This document shows, in pieces, positions 22,101 through 35,385 of a stretch of DNA of 64,000 bases. Both the position numbers and the translations under genes were made by a program. The stretch comes from Lindgomyces ingoldianus (Eukaryota > Ascomycota > Dothideomycetes > Pleosporales > Lindgomycetaceae), in contig NW_022985174.1 of assembly GCF_010093535.1 (NCBI RefSeq), forward strand, positions 287,837 to 351,836. The letters are read 5' to 3'. The notes under the pieces were generated by a model. It worked only from the letters and a program-made list of their open reading frames with translations, searched no databases and was not told the DNA's origin. Numbering within the stretch: position 1 is the first letter of the stretch; the number at the start of each line of letters is the position of its first letter.

Positions 22101-23221
22101 ACCCTAGACACTCACCAGCACCTCGTAGCGACCAATTCATGCGACATATAAGCTCTACAGACCACCGGGCAAATTTCCCTAGAGCTGACCATTGGGATGA
22201 AGAAGATGAATGGTGCGTGGATCATCACTATAGAGAATCGTCCGATCCACACCCTCATAGTGATTTTCTTGCGCCAAATACTAACACAAATTTCCCCAGG
22301 CCCCACCGAACCCGTTCCCGAGACCACTCTCCAGCTTCAAATGTAACTATTTACAGCACGATAAGCATGGGCAATGATCGTAACTCTGCTATACTGGTCC
22401 AGAACAGTGAACATGCTACGAGATCGTTAGGGAATCACCAATCAAATCCATCTCCCCCTCTCCTTCCAGCAGGTCCGGAGATGTTTACCAATGCCGACTC
22501 GCCAAAATCGCCATCTAATATTAGGCCGCAAACAAACAAAACATTAGCATCCCGGACCCGAGGCTGTGATAACCATCAAGCGTCGCTCATCATTCCTCCT
22601 ACGCCTGTCCCTAACAACCCAGCACTTCGTCAAAAGATTGCGCCGTTGGGTGAGCAAACCTTTAAAGATGAAGAGGAGATCCGAAAAATGGAGAAAGTTA
22701 CGCCTCAGTCAACCGGCATGGACAACATCAAGAATCGAATGAACGAGTTGCCGAAAGAAGCAGCTGCTAAGGTCGAACGAAGAGACTCGAGGGAGAGAAT
22801 CCGAACTGCAAGACGTGAGAGGGCTCAGAGAGGGAGAAACAAAGCTTATCTTGAACGAGCTGCGAAAAGGAATGTCGAAAGTCCAAAGAAAGAAGAGAAC
22901 ACAGCCTGTCTTGAACGGGTCCCGGTAAGGATCGTCGAAAATCCAAAGACAGTTCTCGAAGGTGGCCCCAATGGCGGGATGGATTTGATTAAGAAGAGGT
23001 TTGCTAGTTTATGCATTGAGACTTCTGAATACACGATTAGTGAGCTTTCGGAGTCAGAATCGGGCGAGGTGCAGCAGTCTAGTGACCAACATAGTCAGCC
23101 CAGTATCTCGAGAAATGGTTGTGGGACCAGAGGGGAAGAGAAGAAGGCAACATTGGAACCAGAGGATGAGGTTGATGAGCTATTGAGGGAATGGACAACT
23201 GTTCGTGGATCGTTTAATTAG
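19189..23221 (+). CDS. HeLo-like N-terminal plus ubiquitin-like domain protein
   Basis: A ~1,200-aa protein from exons 19189-19210, 19277-19685, 19887-20033, ~20069-20831 and 20909-23221. The start MAEIGLIASVIQVAGAGLKL and following helices match the N-terminal domain of fungal STAND proteins (HeLo-like/PigL_N group), found in cell-death and incompatibility proteins. A charged coiled-coil stretch follows (RREERERIAEEAKRRRQKEE). Then comes a ubiquitin-like domain of the ULD type, at about residues 430-500, split by a 77-nt intron: ISFKDAVGRKFSFPFRLCRT to YDLISPHGEIILPTVW. The long C-terminus is disordered, with two imperfect internal repeats (around KYDWRDEEDDWFSEQFYRK and around RNKAYLERAAKRNVESPKKE). 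No NACHT, NB-ARC or kinase motif is present. The exon 3/4 junction is uncertain: the in-phase choices are a 35-nt intron or an 86-nt intron ending at 20119. Intron 2 (201 nt) is unusually long. Confidence 0.7.
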
Positions 23222-24110
23222 AAAGAAGTGTATGAAGGAATTATTTTACCGCATATTCTATAGTTCGATATGGCCATGGCACGCTATCACCGAGTGCTAC
23301 GAAAAGGATTAATACTCTGGAACGAATGCTGGAGTAACTAGTTGTTCAGATATGCTTACTAAGAGACTCTTTCTTCGCTCTCCCTTCACCTCCAAGAAAG
23401 CCATGACATTAAACGTGAATTTCCGAAAGCCGTAATCCTATCCTGATTCCTAATAAGGGTAATGGTACAGCGCATGCGCACCTTTGATATTCACTCAACC
23501 AAGAGGCCACAACATATACATTGCATTGATTGCCACACACACCCATCGTAAACATTTTTCCCATTGCCTCCCATATGTACGCTGAGTCTGCATGCATGAA
23601 CTGCAGTCGTCCGATATGCGGAGCTGACCCTCATGGCGCTCCCGAGTTCCGCGGGGAAACTGTTACTCGATTGCTGCACGCGATCGATCTGCGTTGAACG
23701 CCGACCGGGCCACTCCGTGATAATGAGGTATTGGATTTGGTCATAACGCGGGCTTCGTGGGTTTTTGAGTCACCGCATACTTTATTTTTCCCGTTTGTTT
23801 GTTGATGGGGTGTTGATGGGGTGTTTGAACAGATGATCGCGGGGTATGAAGGAGGGGTAAATACGAGGTTACAGTCGGAGCACGTATGAAGAAGGCTGCG
23901 CTGCAGTTTGGCTTCAAAGAAAAGAGTCTGGGTTATCAGAACTCGTCCGTGATATTCGTAAAGAGGTATCTAAGTATTTACAAGTTGAATCGTGCTCCAA
24001 GCCATTTCGCCATTTTTACAACAAGTGATCGTCCAGTCTCAATTCTCCATCCACAAGGTATCAAGATATTCATGGACAGTCCATTGATTTTAGACATTGT
24101 CAGGTATTGT
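23222..24110. other. Intergenic, convergent 3' flanks
   Basis: This lies between the 3' ends of the HeLo-like gene and gdhA. A short direct duplication (GTTGATGGGGT) occurs near 23803-23824. I see no gene. Confidence 0.5.
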
Positions 24111-25680
<1,570 letters not shown>

Positions 25681-26478
25681 TGTGAATGAAGATGTGCAGG
25701 TTATCTAAATGGTAATTGGTTCTGTATATGGGGTCTGTAGAGCTGGAGAGGAGGATCAGGCGCGCGATGGAGAGGTGTAGAGGAGCGTTAGGCCGTATAA
25801 ATAGGCGTGGTTGAGCTCTCATGCTGGCGGGGTGCTGGCGTGCTGGCGTGCTGGTGGTGCTTGAAAAGAAATGTTCGCGCGGACAGCAATTTCAACGTCA
25901 TCTCCGCCAATGGTGGACAGGTTGCTAGCACCCTAGTGGTTCATTGAGCCCCCATCGCTGCACGTCGAACGACATCGAGATTTCTGCGATGGGCCAACCG
26001 TGGTGTCGTAGGCTCCTGATAAGCGTCCTGGCCAATTGCAAAGCTCCGCTGGATTGACACGTGACCTGTGTGGGAGCCCGCTTCTCCCGGAGCTAGGAGG
26101 GTTCGAAGAGTCGGGACAGGCGAGCATGGCAATTAACAATTGATGGCCGTCATCCCGAGTCCGGCCACTGTCCCCGCGGCATCGCTTTACGTCCCTCTTT
26201 TCAAGATGCGGGATGCTAGCCAGTGTGTTCGAAACCCCCGCGGAAGTGTGGCTTTTTTCTGCTGCCCATCTGCACCACGCAAAATTCGGCGGCTTAGCTT
26301 CTGAAGCGACGCAGAGGCGCAATTTTTTCTCACTGTCTGTGGATGGATCCAGCCTGTCGGCTACAGCCCTACCAGCCTGCTCTCGTCTCCCACTCATCGC
26401 CCATTCCAGGCTCCTCATTCCTCCTCTCCAACATGGCGGCCAACTTTGCACCCCCACGCGCGACTTGTTCTTGGGCAC
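25681..26478 (-). promoter_or_regulatory. gdhA upstream region with TATA-like and GATA motifs
   Basis: On the gdhA strand a TATTTATA element sits at about 25797-25804, roughly 120 bp before the ATG. HGATAR-type motifs occur at 25701-25706 (AGATAA on the minus strand) and at 26017-26023 (TGATAAG on the plus strand). AreA/NIT2 GATA factors are known to control nitrogen genes, including gdhA. Two motifs in 800 bp are not proof, since they also arise by chance. Three GTGCTGGC-like units lie near 25825-25850. Confidence 0.4.
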
Positions 26479-27599
26479 TCATGGACAGTCTGTCGGGTCC
26501 CAGTCTGCAAATTTTCGTCAGAGTAGAGGGAGACAGTCTCGCAATGTTCAGACCATCAACTGACTCGTGGTTATACGAGTGGGGAAGAATATGGAGACTT
26601 TGGGGGTAGCTCACCGGTCACCAAATACTCATCCAACCCATCCATGGCCTTCATGTCAGCATCGTCGATCGAAAAGCCGCCAATATTCGCATTCTCCACG
26701 ATCCTATCCTTCTTCACACTCTTTGGCAGAGGTATATAGCCATGTTGGAGGCTCCACCGCACCAGTAGCTGCCCAGGCGTGCACAAATACCTCTGAGAAA
26801 GAGCAACAATAGTCGGATGTTTCATGCGCAAGGCTCGCACAAGCGGCGCGTACGCTTCTACAACAATGCCATGTTCCTGGCAGAAAGAAGTGATGTCTGT
26901 TCGAGTATTGAAAGGGTGTACCTCAATCTGATTGACTGCTGGCATGATGCGGGGTGTAGACGCAATCAGCTCTTGGAGCTGAATGGCAGTCAGCTCGCTC
27001 ATAAGTGGCGAATGTACTAATCGTTGGGAGGCGAATATGCAAGTAGGTGTATACGTACATGTTTGACCCCGTAGTTGCTCACTCCACCACTCTTGACTTC
27101 ACCAGCCTCGATTGCATCTTCGACTGCTCGCCAACTCTCCAATCGTGCTTTTTTGCCACCGTAGGGGGAATGCAGGAGAAACAAATCAATGTATCCCAAG
27201 CCACATTCTTTCACAGATCTCTTGATAGCTTTCCGGGCCGCGTCGTATATAGAGTTTGAAGCGAGCTTGGACGTAAAGTGGATATCCTCGCGCTGCAGGG
27301 ACTCCGTATTCGCTTCACTGGACAAAAAGTCCAGGATAGCCCGACCAGACTCACTTTCGTTGTGATACATTTGGGCAGAATCAATTCTGGAGGCAAACCA
27401 TCACTGATTGTACTACACGCGAGCTGAGTTTCAGGGCCATCTTACCCTCGATAGCCAGCCTATGGCAGTGAGTTGGCTGTCACCGCCATATCTGCACGCA
27501 AGGAACAAGAACAGAAAAGCTTACCTCCAGAGCCCAGCGCACCGCCTGAAAAGTCTCATGACCGGATGTCAGATAGACACCTAAGTGTATCTGTGGCAT
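26479..27599 (-). CDS. Aldo/keto reductase, 5' end unresolved
   Basis: An NAD(P)H-dependent carbonyl reductase of the single-domain AKR barrel type. Exons from the 3' end are 26504-26479, 26978-26615, 27386-27059, 27459-27446 (a 14-nt micro-exon encoding AGYR plus two bases) and an exon ending at 27525. The tetrad is present: Asp and Tyr in [10 protein letters not shown], Lys in HFTSKL and His in DLFLLHSP. Also seen are [28 protein letters not shown], and the tail LDEYLVT joined by splicing to DWDPTDCP. The first exon reads [20 protein letters not shown], open back to a stop at 27651-27653. The only in-frame ATG (27599) would remove the first beta hairpin. Either a short 5' exon was not found or the gene is truncated there. 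Substrate unknown. Confidence 0.75.
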
Positions 27600-29263
27600 A
27601 GAGAGGCCATTGGAAAGCTGCAGAGAGTCAATTGTGGGCGCACTCTTGTGCTACTATGACAAAGACATGCCCTAATGCAGGAGGCCAGTGAGAAGGGCTG
27701 GTGAGCCATACTAGCTGTCATCCAGGAACCGATAAGATCTTCGATGCTGCAATGGAGCAGATTAGCAAGCCACGATGCGGTGCTGTTGGGAGGGAAAGGC
27801 GAAAGTGATGTCGCGACAGGACTTGCTCGGGCACCCATGTGTGGACTGTTACGTCACGCTCGGCTCTTGGTCGAGCATCACATAATCCCAACACTGTGGT
27901 TAAAGTCGACGGGGCAAATGCCTTGCAGCCATCGTGTCCCGTGTGCGGCAGCCGGTGTGGCTGTGCAACGTACGGTCCAGCTGGAAGACGCGTTTCACGT
28001 CCAAAAAGCAACTCCGTGTGGCTGGTGTGACGTCCATCTCGTCTTGGAACAGCAGTTTGAGTACATTGCCTGCTTGATTCGGTAGGCTGAAGATAGGAGT
28101 GCATCAGATGGCGCCGGCTAAGGCCGCTGTAAACCTCGCGTTTGTTTATCAACCACGTTGTCATTCTATGGGCGCCAACAGACGGGGCTAGGAGATGAGA
28201 AATGGGCACCACGACAGAAGGAAGCACGATGTTGAAGCACATTTATCCTTGGCCGGATTGAGCAATGGAATCTGTGGTAGTGGCCGAAAATGTCGGAGTA
28301 TTGCCGCGTTTGACGATGTGCGAGCCAGCAGGCGCTCGCGGCGTATTATTGTCTGTTCAAACAGTCGGCGAACAGCTCGCTGCCGGGCTGCGTTTGTCTG
28401 CGTTCGTCTTCCATGAACTGTCCCTGACATGACCACGGGATCCAGGCCACTGTCCTCGGCGCCCCCGAGGGCGCCGCTCGGCACCAAGCGAGAACGCATC
28501 CGCCAGGGCCTGGTCCTGGACCTGGGGTATATGCAGACGGCCATCATGGCATTGCAAATTCTCACTGGCAACTATGGAGGGGCGGGCAGCTGAAGCACTG
28601 GGTCGTAAGGCGTCGTCGCCGTAAGGCCATTGGTGACGAGCGTTGGAGAGCTTCTGCAGGAATTCGCAAGCCTCAGGCGGGCAAAACTGCTCTTTCGCAC
28701 CACCACCAGCGCTCCTATCCACGAACTGCAAAGCCACACTTGTAGAGCGCTATCTCTGCCGTCGGACCTCCTTGCTAGCCAATTGGCTTAGTTTCTTTGC
28801 ATCTTGATATGCCCCTGTAGCGATCCATCCAGGGCATGTTGTATCGAGGCGTGCGACGTGCGAGTCGAGGCGTGATTTTCCCCGGGATGGTTTTGGAATA
28901 AAGTGAACTTCACCACAGCTTCAATAAGTCGTCGTAGGAGGCGCCTGAAGCCACATCCTGGCCCTGACCCTGATCCGTTCAGCCCTCAGCAGCCTCAGGC
29001 CCGGCGGATATAAACCTCGACAGACCCTCCCCCGAATTCCTATACACAAAGGTACAAAGGTACAACCCTCGTTCTGTTGCAAGGTCGACCATCCTGCAGG
29101 CCGCACTTGCTGTCGTCATAAACTCTGCCAGTACCTCTCGGCCCTGTGGCTTTGTCAACACCGACCGGCCAACCTGACATGTAGGTTTCGAATTCATGCT
29201 CCTCAGCCAACTACACATACTAACATCACTGACTTTGCAGTGGCTCTATTCCAATACTCACAA
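27600..29263. other. Intergenic, about 1.6 kb
   Basis: This contains the unresolved 5' end of the aldo/keto reductase. Minus-strand frames between 27900 and 28740 have protein-like patches (for example NVLKLLFQDEMDVTPATRS near 28060 and PPEACEFLQKLSNARHQW near 28660), but they lie in different frames and join through no clear splice sites. I recognise no family. An intron with donor GTAGGT at about 29181 and acceptor TTTGCAG at 29240 probably lies in the 5' UTR of the next gene. Confidence 0.35.
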
Positions 29264-30004
29264 ATGTCATTTTTCTCAAGCTTCCCTAACAACGGGTACC
29301 CCTCGTTCCCAGCAAGAGGAGGGCCCTTCACGGTCGCGAGCTCTTCCTCCGAAGGCTCAGGGTCCGGCCAGGCTATGTCGACAGCACCCCAGTTTGACGT
29401 CTTCGAGTGGCATCCTGCATACCAAAGCTGCCAACGCTACTTCCTCGACCACGCACAGCACGAGAGCGCTGTCCAGGCAGTCGCCGCCCTCATCAACATC
29501 TGCTTACCTTTCCAGTGGACGGCCAACCCAGTCATGAGCTCCGCAGGACCAGCTGCTCACCCGGCTGGGCCTGGGGCATACAACCTACCATGGCCGAGAC
29601 ACGGCCCAGTACCGAACTCTCGAGGTCAAACCCCCCCGGTGTGGGTTTCTCTGGTCCCGTATATTCGGCGCCTAGTCATTACGGGCTTTGACAGGGAAGG
29701 CGTCATGCACGGCTTCTTTGGCGATGACTGGAGAAAGGGAGTAGGGCCGGTGCACGAATGCGAGCGGCGCAACTACCTCTTCGCAGCAAAGAGCGTTGGA
29801 TGGGCCAAAGTCAAGTATCAGTACGACATGTCTCCGCACGAATCGGTTCCCTTCCTCAAGCCGCTTCAGGACGTTCAGCTGGCTGAAATTGAGGGCGCAG
29901 AGAAGACGTGGAGTCAGTGGCTTGCAATGGAGGATTGGATGGTGGGTCCGCGAGCACCTGATGTGGAGGATCAGGATAGCGCTAGACGCGGCCGCGAGTC
30001 CTGA
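29264..30004 (+). CDS. Conserved fungal protein of unknown function
   Basis: Single coding exon, 246 aa. The start is the ATG at 29264 (MSFFSSFPNNGYPSF). The frame is open to the acceptor at 29240 but has no ATG there, so the upstream exon is probably untranslated. The first ~45 residues are Gly/Ser/Pro-rich. The rest is a compact domain with FDVFEWHPAYQSCQRYFLDH, VWVSLVPYIRRLVITGFDRE, GFFGDDWRKGVGPVHECERR and AEKTWSQWLAMEDWMVGPRA. These blocks recur in Eurotiomycete proteins that databases sometimes label 'ilp is an apoptosis inhibitor', a name I would not trust: no BIR zinc motif is present. The conserved Trp, His and Asp positions suggest a folded, possibly enzymatic domain. Function unknown. 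Confidence 0.75.
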   Translation: MSFFSSFPNNGYPSFPARGGPFTVASSSSEGSGSGQAMSTAPQFDVFEWHPAYQSCQRYFLDHAQHESAVQAVAALINICLPFQWTANPVMSSAGPAAHPAGPGAYNLPWPRHGPVPNSRGQTPPVWVSLVPYIRRLVITGFDREGVMHGFFGDDWRKGVGPVHECERRNYLFAAKSVGWAKVKYQYDMSPHESVPFLKPLQDVQLAEIEGAEKTWSQWLAMEDWMVGPRAPDVEDQDSARRGRES

Positions 30005-30849
30005 TTTTGAGTTTGGAGTATGGCGTCAGTTATCACTTACGAGGTGCTCGGGCTTACTCGCGCGGATGGGGATGATCAAGAAGCATAGGATCACGGGAAT
30101 TGCATGGCGTTGGAAAGTGGCTAGAAGGCTGCTGTCCTTTCTCGGATTCGGCAGGCATCATGGAACATGTATCCATCACCATCTGGGATGGAGGTGGCAA
30201 GACCACGGCGTAATGATAGGGGTAGGTAATGAGATCAGATCGGACAAGATCTTGTTTTGCCGCGGATCCGGTGATGATGTTCGTGCGCCCTGCAGAAAAA
30301 GCAAATTGCCAAGTGCCGTAGTTCATTGTCTCACCTCACCAGCCACACGGGCTTGTTGATCCTCCCGAAGGGGAAGCTGCATGGTAAGTGGGCTCGGAGC
30401 CTGGTCGGCCAGCATTCAGACTGCACCAACGAACTGAACACTACGCATAAACAGAAACATTGAATAGTATGGAGTAGCGGAGATATTTTTGTACCGGACT
30501 TCATCTCGTGTCAAACAAGAAGAGATTGTGGAAATAGGCGTCCTGGGTGACGGCTGCTGTGCGCATTAAGCATGCAGGAAGGATTCACAAGCCAGCCGAT
30601 ACATCTATGTCGAGCATGTTACAGCTGCATGGACACCGGATACGCACGTCGGCGCCTTTGACTTCTCACGAGATCATCTTGTTTGGGTGATGCGGCGTCC
30701 CAGCCTCATTGTTGGATGCGCGCCAAGAAAGGTCCTGGCAGCGATCAGCAGCTGCCAACCACTCTTCACTCCTCCCCCATCACGCCTCAATAACACTACC
30801 CCTCCAACCAACATCTTCGGCTCCTGGAGCCGTCCCTGCTTCATGGATC
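30005..30849. other. Intergenic, 3' flank of unknown gene and Med5 promoter
   Basis: No family-like ORF, RNA or repeat is seen. The Med5 reading frame is open back to about 30709 without an upstream in-frame ATG. Confidence 0.5.
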
Positions 30850-33800
30850 ATGGATTCCTTGATCAAGGAGTGGGCCGGATTTCTTGACCGATGTCTGGAA
30901 AGCCGGGTTCGCGCAGACCTCTTCGACGCTGCGGCTGCTCAACTCCACGGAAAGTCACCCCTCCCAGGCCCGAAACTTGCAGGCCTATTGCTCAAGCCTC
31001 GGTCTGCTGCCGCTAATAGCCTTGATCCGCGGATAATCATCTATCTTGAGCGTCTGCTCGCCCTGAAGAAGGTTGACGCGTCAGACGTCCTGTCGGCAGC
31101 CTTCCAGTTCTCGCGAGATCATCCACCGAAGACTGGAGATAACGCACTACCATCAAAGGAGGATTCATCAAAATGGCACAATCCATCTGAGCTAGAAGAG
31201 ATCGTCTTCCACCGCCTGCACAAGGCTTTCTCGACAGGGGAGCGGCCAGCTACCAACACTGAGGCTCTACGTACCTTGATTATTGCATCAAGATGGATGT
31301 CCGCAATGGTGACCTCGCATACCAGCGATTCCATGATCCAGGCCATGGCTGGGCTGCATCAACAGCCGCAGCAACAATCTATCAATGTTCGAGAGGCTCT
31401 GGGCATGCTAGTTGTTGGACTCATTGAGAACGTTAAGATCCTAGAGTTGTTGAATAGAAGCCAAGCAAAAGGTAGGCATCATCTTCATCATCTTTATAGG
31501 GTTCTTCAATATCTGCAGTGCACGTCTGCTCTTCGCTATTCATGCTTACAGGGTGTAGATGTTCGTAAAACGTTCGCCCAATCGTTGTCAACTTTTATTC
31601 CATTCCTGTCTCAAACATCGTTACAATATGCCAATCGGCTTGAAATATCCCAGAAAGAACATGACTTCCATGACAAGTCCCTCACCAATGTCAATGGGGA
31701 ATCAGCTGAGAATGCTAGACTCGAAGTCGCCGCCCTTCAGCTGGATGCAGTCATCGACCCTCCCATTATCAACACTCGAGCGGGACTCTACGTACTTCTA
31801 AATTCCCTGGTAAGACTCTGAAACGACAATATTCCACTCAGGCTGACCTGTCAGCTTGTTGCACGTCCGCTGACAGATGATTTTACAATACTCAACTATC
31901 TTCATTCGCGATATAAGGTGATTCGCCCGGCATGAAGCCTCTGCTCTACCCGCTGATTCAGACAGATCGATACCCAAAACATCGCTACAGACCTAGTAAC
32001 GGCCTCTTTTGATGTTTTGGCGAATGCCATGTACCGGAGCGAGTCTAGTCAGAGCATGTTTTGCTTGAAATCATTTTTGGTCAATAAGATCCCCATTCTC
32101 CTAACTCACCCCAGTTTGTCAACCTACCCAATGACCGCCGAATTGTGCATCACGCAAGCCCTGAGCCATGTTGACCCGAACGCTTTTCCTGCATTCTCTC
32201 AGGGATTTGACGACATCATGGGGAATAACAATTCCTTATCTGATGTCCGGCAGGACTTTCTCAACTCCTGCGCTCTTCACGGTCTTATCCCTGTGAACAG
32301 CGTCGAGCGATTGCTTGGCGAAACGCCAATGCAGGGACCGCCGGAAACGAAGTATGTGAAGAAGGACTTACTAGCTCAATGCAAAGATAATGAGAAGGTC
32401 AATATGTTCATAGATGAGCTAGAGAACCTGGACGGAAATGGCGGAGCTATTGCTGTGGCTGTCACAGAGGTATGGAGAGAAAATCGGCCTTGTGCCACAT
32501 CGCTAACCATTTTCAGTTCATATCGCATCTTTGTGAAACACAAATGACCATGTATCTTAAGACGATATGCAACTTGCTCTCCCGGAAGCCACAGGCGTTG
32601 GATGTGATGCTTCAGTTCACTTCCCCAGCCAGCATTCTACGACCACTCTGTCAGTTCTTGGATGAGTGGCGTTATGAAGGGGACCAAGGTAGCTGAACAC
32701 CCATCTAGTACTTCCATAACTGATAATTATAGGCGAGTATCAGCCAGTGTACGATGAATTTGGCGCTATACTTGTCCTGATCCTGGCGTTTGTTCATCGA
32801 TACGATTTAACTTACCACGATCTTGGCATCAACCATGATTCCTTTGTCGCACAGCTCCTCGAGCGTGGTCACATTAGCGTGGCTCCCGACGACTTGACGG
32901 AGGAGCAAGGGAGGCATCTAGGCAGCTGGTTACGAGGACTTTACGACTCAGATAAAGAAGGCTTGAAGGACGATGTTTTTGCATCATGCCGTCCGCAGGA
33001 TTTCTACTTGGTCGTGCCGACTCTCTTCAGCCAAACAGTAATGGCCTGTTCTGCAGAAGTTCTATCTTTAGACTCTGTCAAGGGTGGCCTAGAATGTGAG
33101 TGCTATCCGAAACTTCTTTCGCGCTTATTCTAACTGACAATTCTAAGATTTGCATGAGACTTTCCTCCTGCCTTCGCTAGTTGGAGGGTTGACGTGGATG
33201 GCGTCTCATGCACTCAAACAAACACACCAAGACCTTGATGTCTTGATGCAGATATTCCACAAGCTGATCCGGTCAGCTCCTACTTCTGGAGATGCACAAG
33301 CCATGCATTCCACGATTATTTCTATCGTATCGAGGCGGCTTGAGAAGTGCTTTCGCACTCTCAAAAAGCGTCACCCAAACAGAACGGATATAGAAACTCT
33401 TCTTCAAGCTATTAAAGGGAATCTCAACTATGAGCGCTCGGCGTATGCATCCATGACTGAGATGGACCAATGGACAAGCGCACCTCACAACACTCTCACC
33501 TCATCACTCCGCCATACGGTACAGCAACTCTCACACTGGCCTTCACCTGCTTCGCTTCAACTTAATCCGCCAAGCTACACCCATCGCCTCATATATGCCT
33601 GTCTTAGTATTCTCGGTGCTTATAAAACACTGTGCGCGATCGTGGACGAAATCAAAGCTCAGACAGAAGCAGGCAATGGGGCGGCAGCGCTCGACATTGG
33701 GGTCTGTCTCATATGCGCGCCTAGCATTGAGAATAGTCCGCTCTCTGTAGATGTTGCTGCCCCGACCCCTCCTCGCACACGGTCGAACCTTCGGGAAATA

Positions 33801-34280
33801 CTGAAAGATCAGTTCGACAACGCTACAAGTCTCATGTCGTCCGACACTGTCGCAGCGGAAACCATCGTCCGTCTACATCGCCGTGTCGAAGCTCAACTTG
33901 TGGTAGTTGCTCAAGCCGGGTTGCAAGCTCCTCAGATCGATCTTCCAGATGTCGGAATGGTTGACGTTCAGGCACAGAACTTACCAGATATCGACATCAA
34001 GGCGATGAACGATGCCGCTGCTGCGACAATTGCGGCCGCCGGCGGTGAATTGGACATGAACAAGGAGAGTCTGCAGCGAGAGCTGGATCAACATCTGGAT
34101 CTAAGTGCGGCAGGCGGCGGACTAGACCTGAGTGGAATGGGCGTTGGTGCGAGTGGGGCTGGTGATATGAGCGCAGGTATGGGGAGTTTACAAGACTTGG
34201 ATCTAGGAGGTATGGGCGATATGGATATGGGTCTGGGTGACGATGATGATGCCTGGGGGTTGGACTTTTCAAACCTGTGA
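30850..34280 (+). CDS. med5: Mediator complex tail subunit 5 (Med5/Nut1)
   Basis: Med5 is a Mediator tail subunit that links activators to RNA polymerase II. Seven exons, 30850-31471, 31559-31809, 31855-31917, 31966-32469, 32517-32688, 32733-33095 and 33148-34280, give 1,035 aa with every phase closing; introns are 44-87 nt. The N-terminus [20 protein letters not shown], then [17 protein letters not shown] and [20 protein letters not shown], are strongly family-like. The body is alpha-helical throughout (for example [20 protein letters not shown] and [20 protein letters not shown]). The C-terminus is rich in Gly, Asp, Met and Leu and ends [13 protein letters not shown], as in Med5 of related moulds. 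ATG 30850 is preferred over the out-of-frame ATG at 30843. No catalytic motif is expected or seen. Confidence 0.92.
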
Positions 34281-35385
34281 GGGAATGCTTGAGTGCCTTG
34301 TCGTATAAGCTGAGTTTGGATTCTTCTAGAACATGTTTCTCATGTCCAAGGAACTGTTTTGGACAGACTTTGAGCGGCCATCGATCAAACCGATATCAGT
34401 GCAGACATCTCCCACTGCTAAGAAGTGCAAAAAGTAACAAAAGAGCGATCGTACTGTAAATAAATATGCTAATACAATTGGGTTGTAGAACGTAGCCCCA
34501 GGAGCATCGTCGATCAACAAGGGCCACGCCGCGACCCATCCCTATCAGGCCCACGAGGAGCCAGGCGGAGAGGGCCACCACGGGAAGCATCACCATTCCG
34601 ACCTCGTATAGGGTAACGCGCTGCGTGGTCTTTCCACTTGCAGTTAGCACAAACTCCGCCAAAGTATCCGGCTACCCAGCGGCACTCTGAGAACGGCCGT
34701 GGGCCTGCGTACGAAGGACAGTGCGAGGCTATTTGATGGGGTTTTATGCTACCTCGTACGAACTCCACATCCTGCCCTAGAAGGGCTAGCACTGCTTGAC
34801 CCTGCGGACTATGCAACTATGGGGCCAGCCGCTGCCCTCTAACAAAGAGAACAGGGTTCGCGTTGGCGTTGGCGAGCTAGGTGGTGGCTATGGCGTCATT
34901 ATAGGGGATGATGACCCTAGCAGACAAGAGTTAGCTTCTTACGATAAAAGAGATAAGAAGGGGGCAGCCGCAAAAAAGTCAAGAGCCCGTGACAAACAGA
35001 GGCTGAATTCGCTACTTGATCAACACTAGCCGCAAAGGCTAAACAAGTGGTGATTATACGAGCCTGCGTGGTTGCTGTTGCTCTTGCTACTGCTGCTAGT
35101 GTCTGTCAAGAAGCTAGCCTCGTACAAAGTAGAAGAGCGGTTTTAGCAGCTAATGACAGCAGTCCATTGATACTAGGCCAAAGGGGGAGTTGCAAACAAA
35201 CAATAGCTGTTTAAATGGAGGCAAAAAGAGCTCGTATGAAGGTAGTAGAGCGTGTGATACTTACGGAGCGTGTGAGCGTAGCTTAGAGAGTAAGAGAGCC
35301 TGTGTAGCTGCTTTTGATCTCGCTGGCGGTAGCGACGATATAGCTCTTATAAAAACAATAAGTAAGTTCACGCGACAGTATATTA
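34281..35385. other. Med5 3' flank and one flank of the hAT element
   Basis: No host gene is seen. From about 34707 on, copies of the element's TCGTACGA-type motif appear (exact at 34754-34761; one mismatch at 34707, 35120 and 35232), so the 3' non-coding part of the transposon probably begins near 34.7 kb. Terminal inverted repeats and an 8-bp target duplication were not located by eye. Confidence 0.45.

Noticed and set aside
25933..26478. 181-codon minus-strand ORF in the gdhA upstream region
   Set aside because: Composition is random-like, rich in Ser/Arg/Pro; it ends exactly against the reductase last exon and matches nothing known.
28188..28737. Protein-like frames on the minus strand between the reductase and the unknown gene
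   Set aside because: Coding-like patches lie in different frames and no GT-AG pair joins them; not enough to call a gene.
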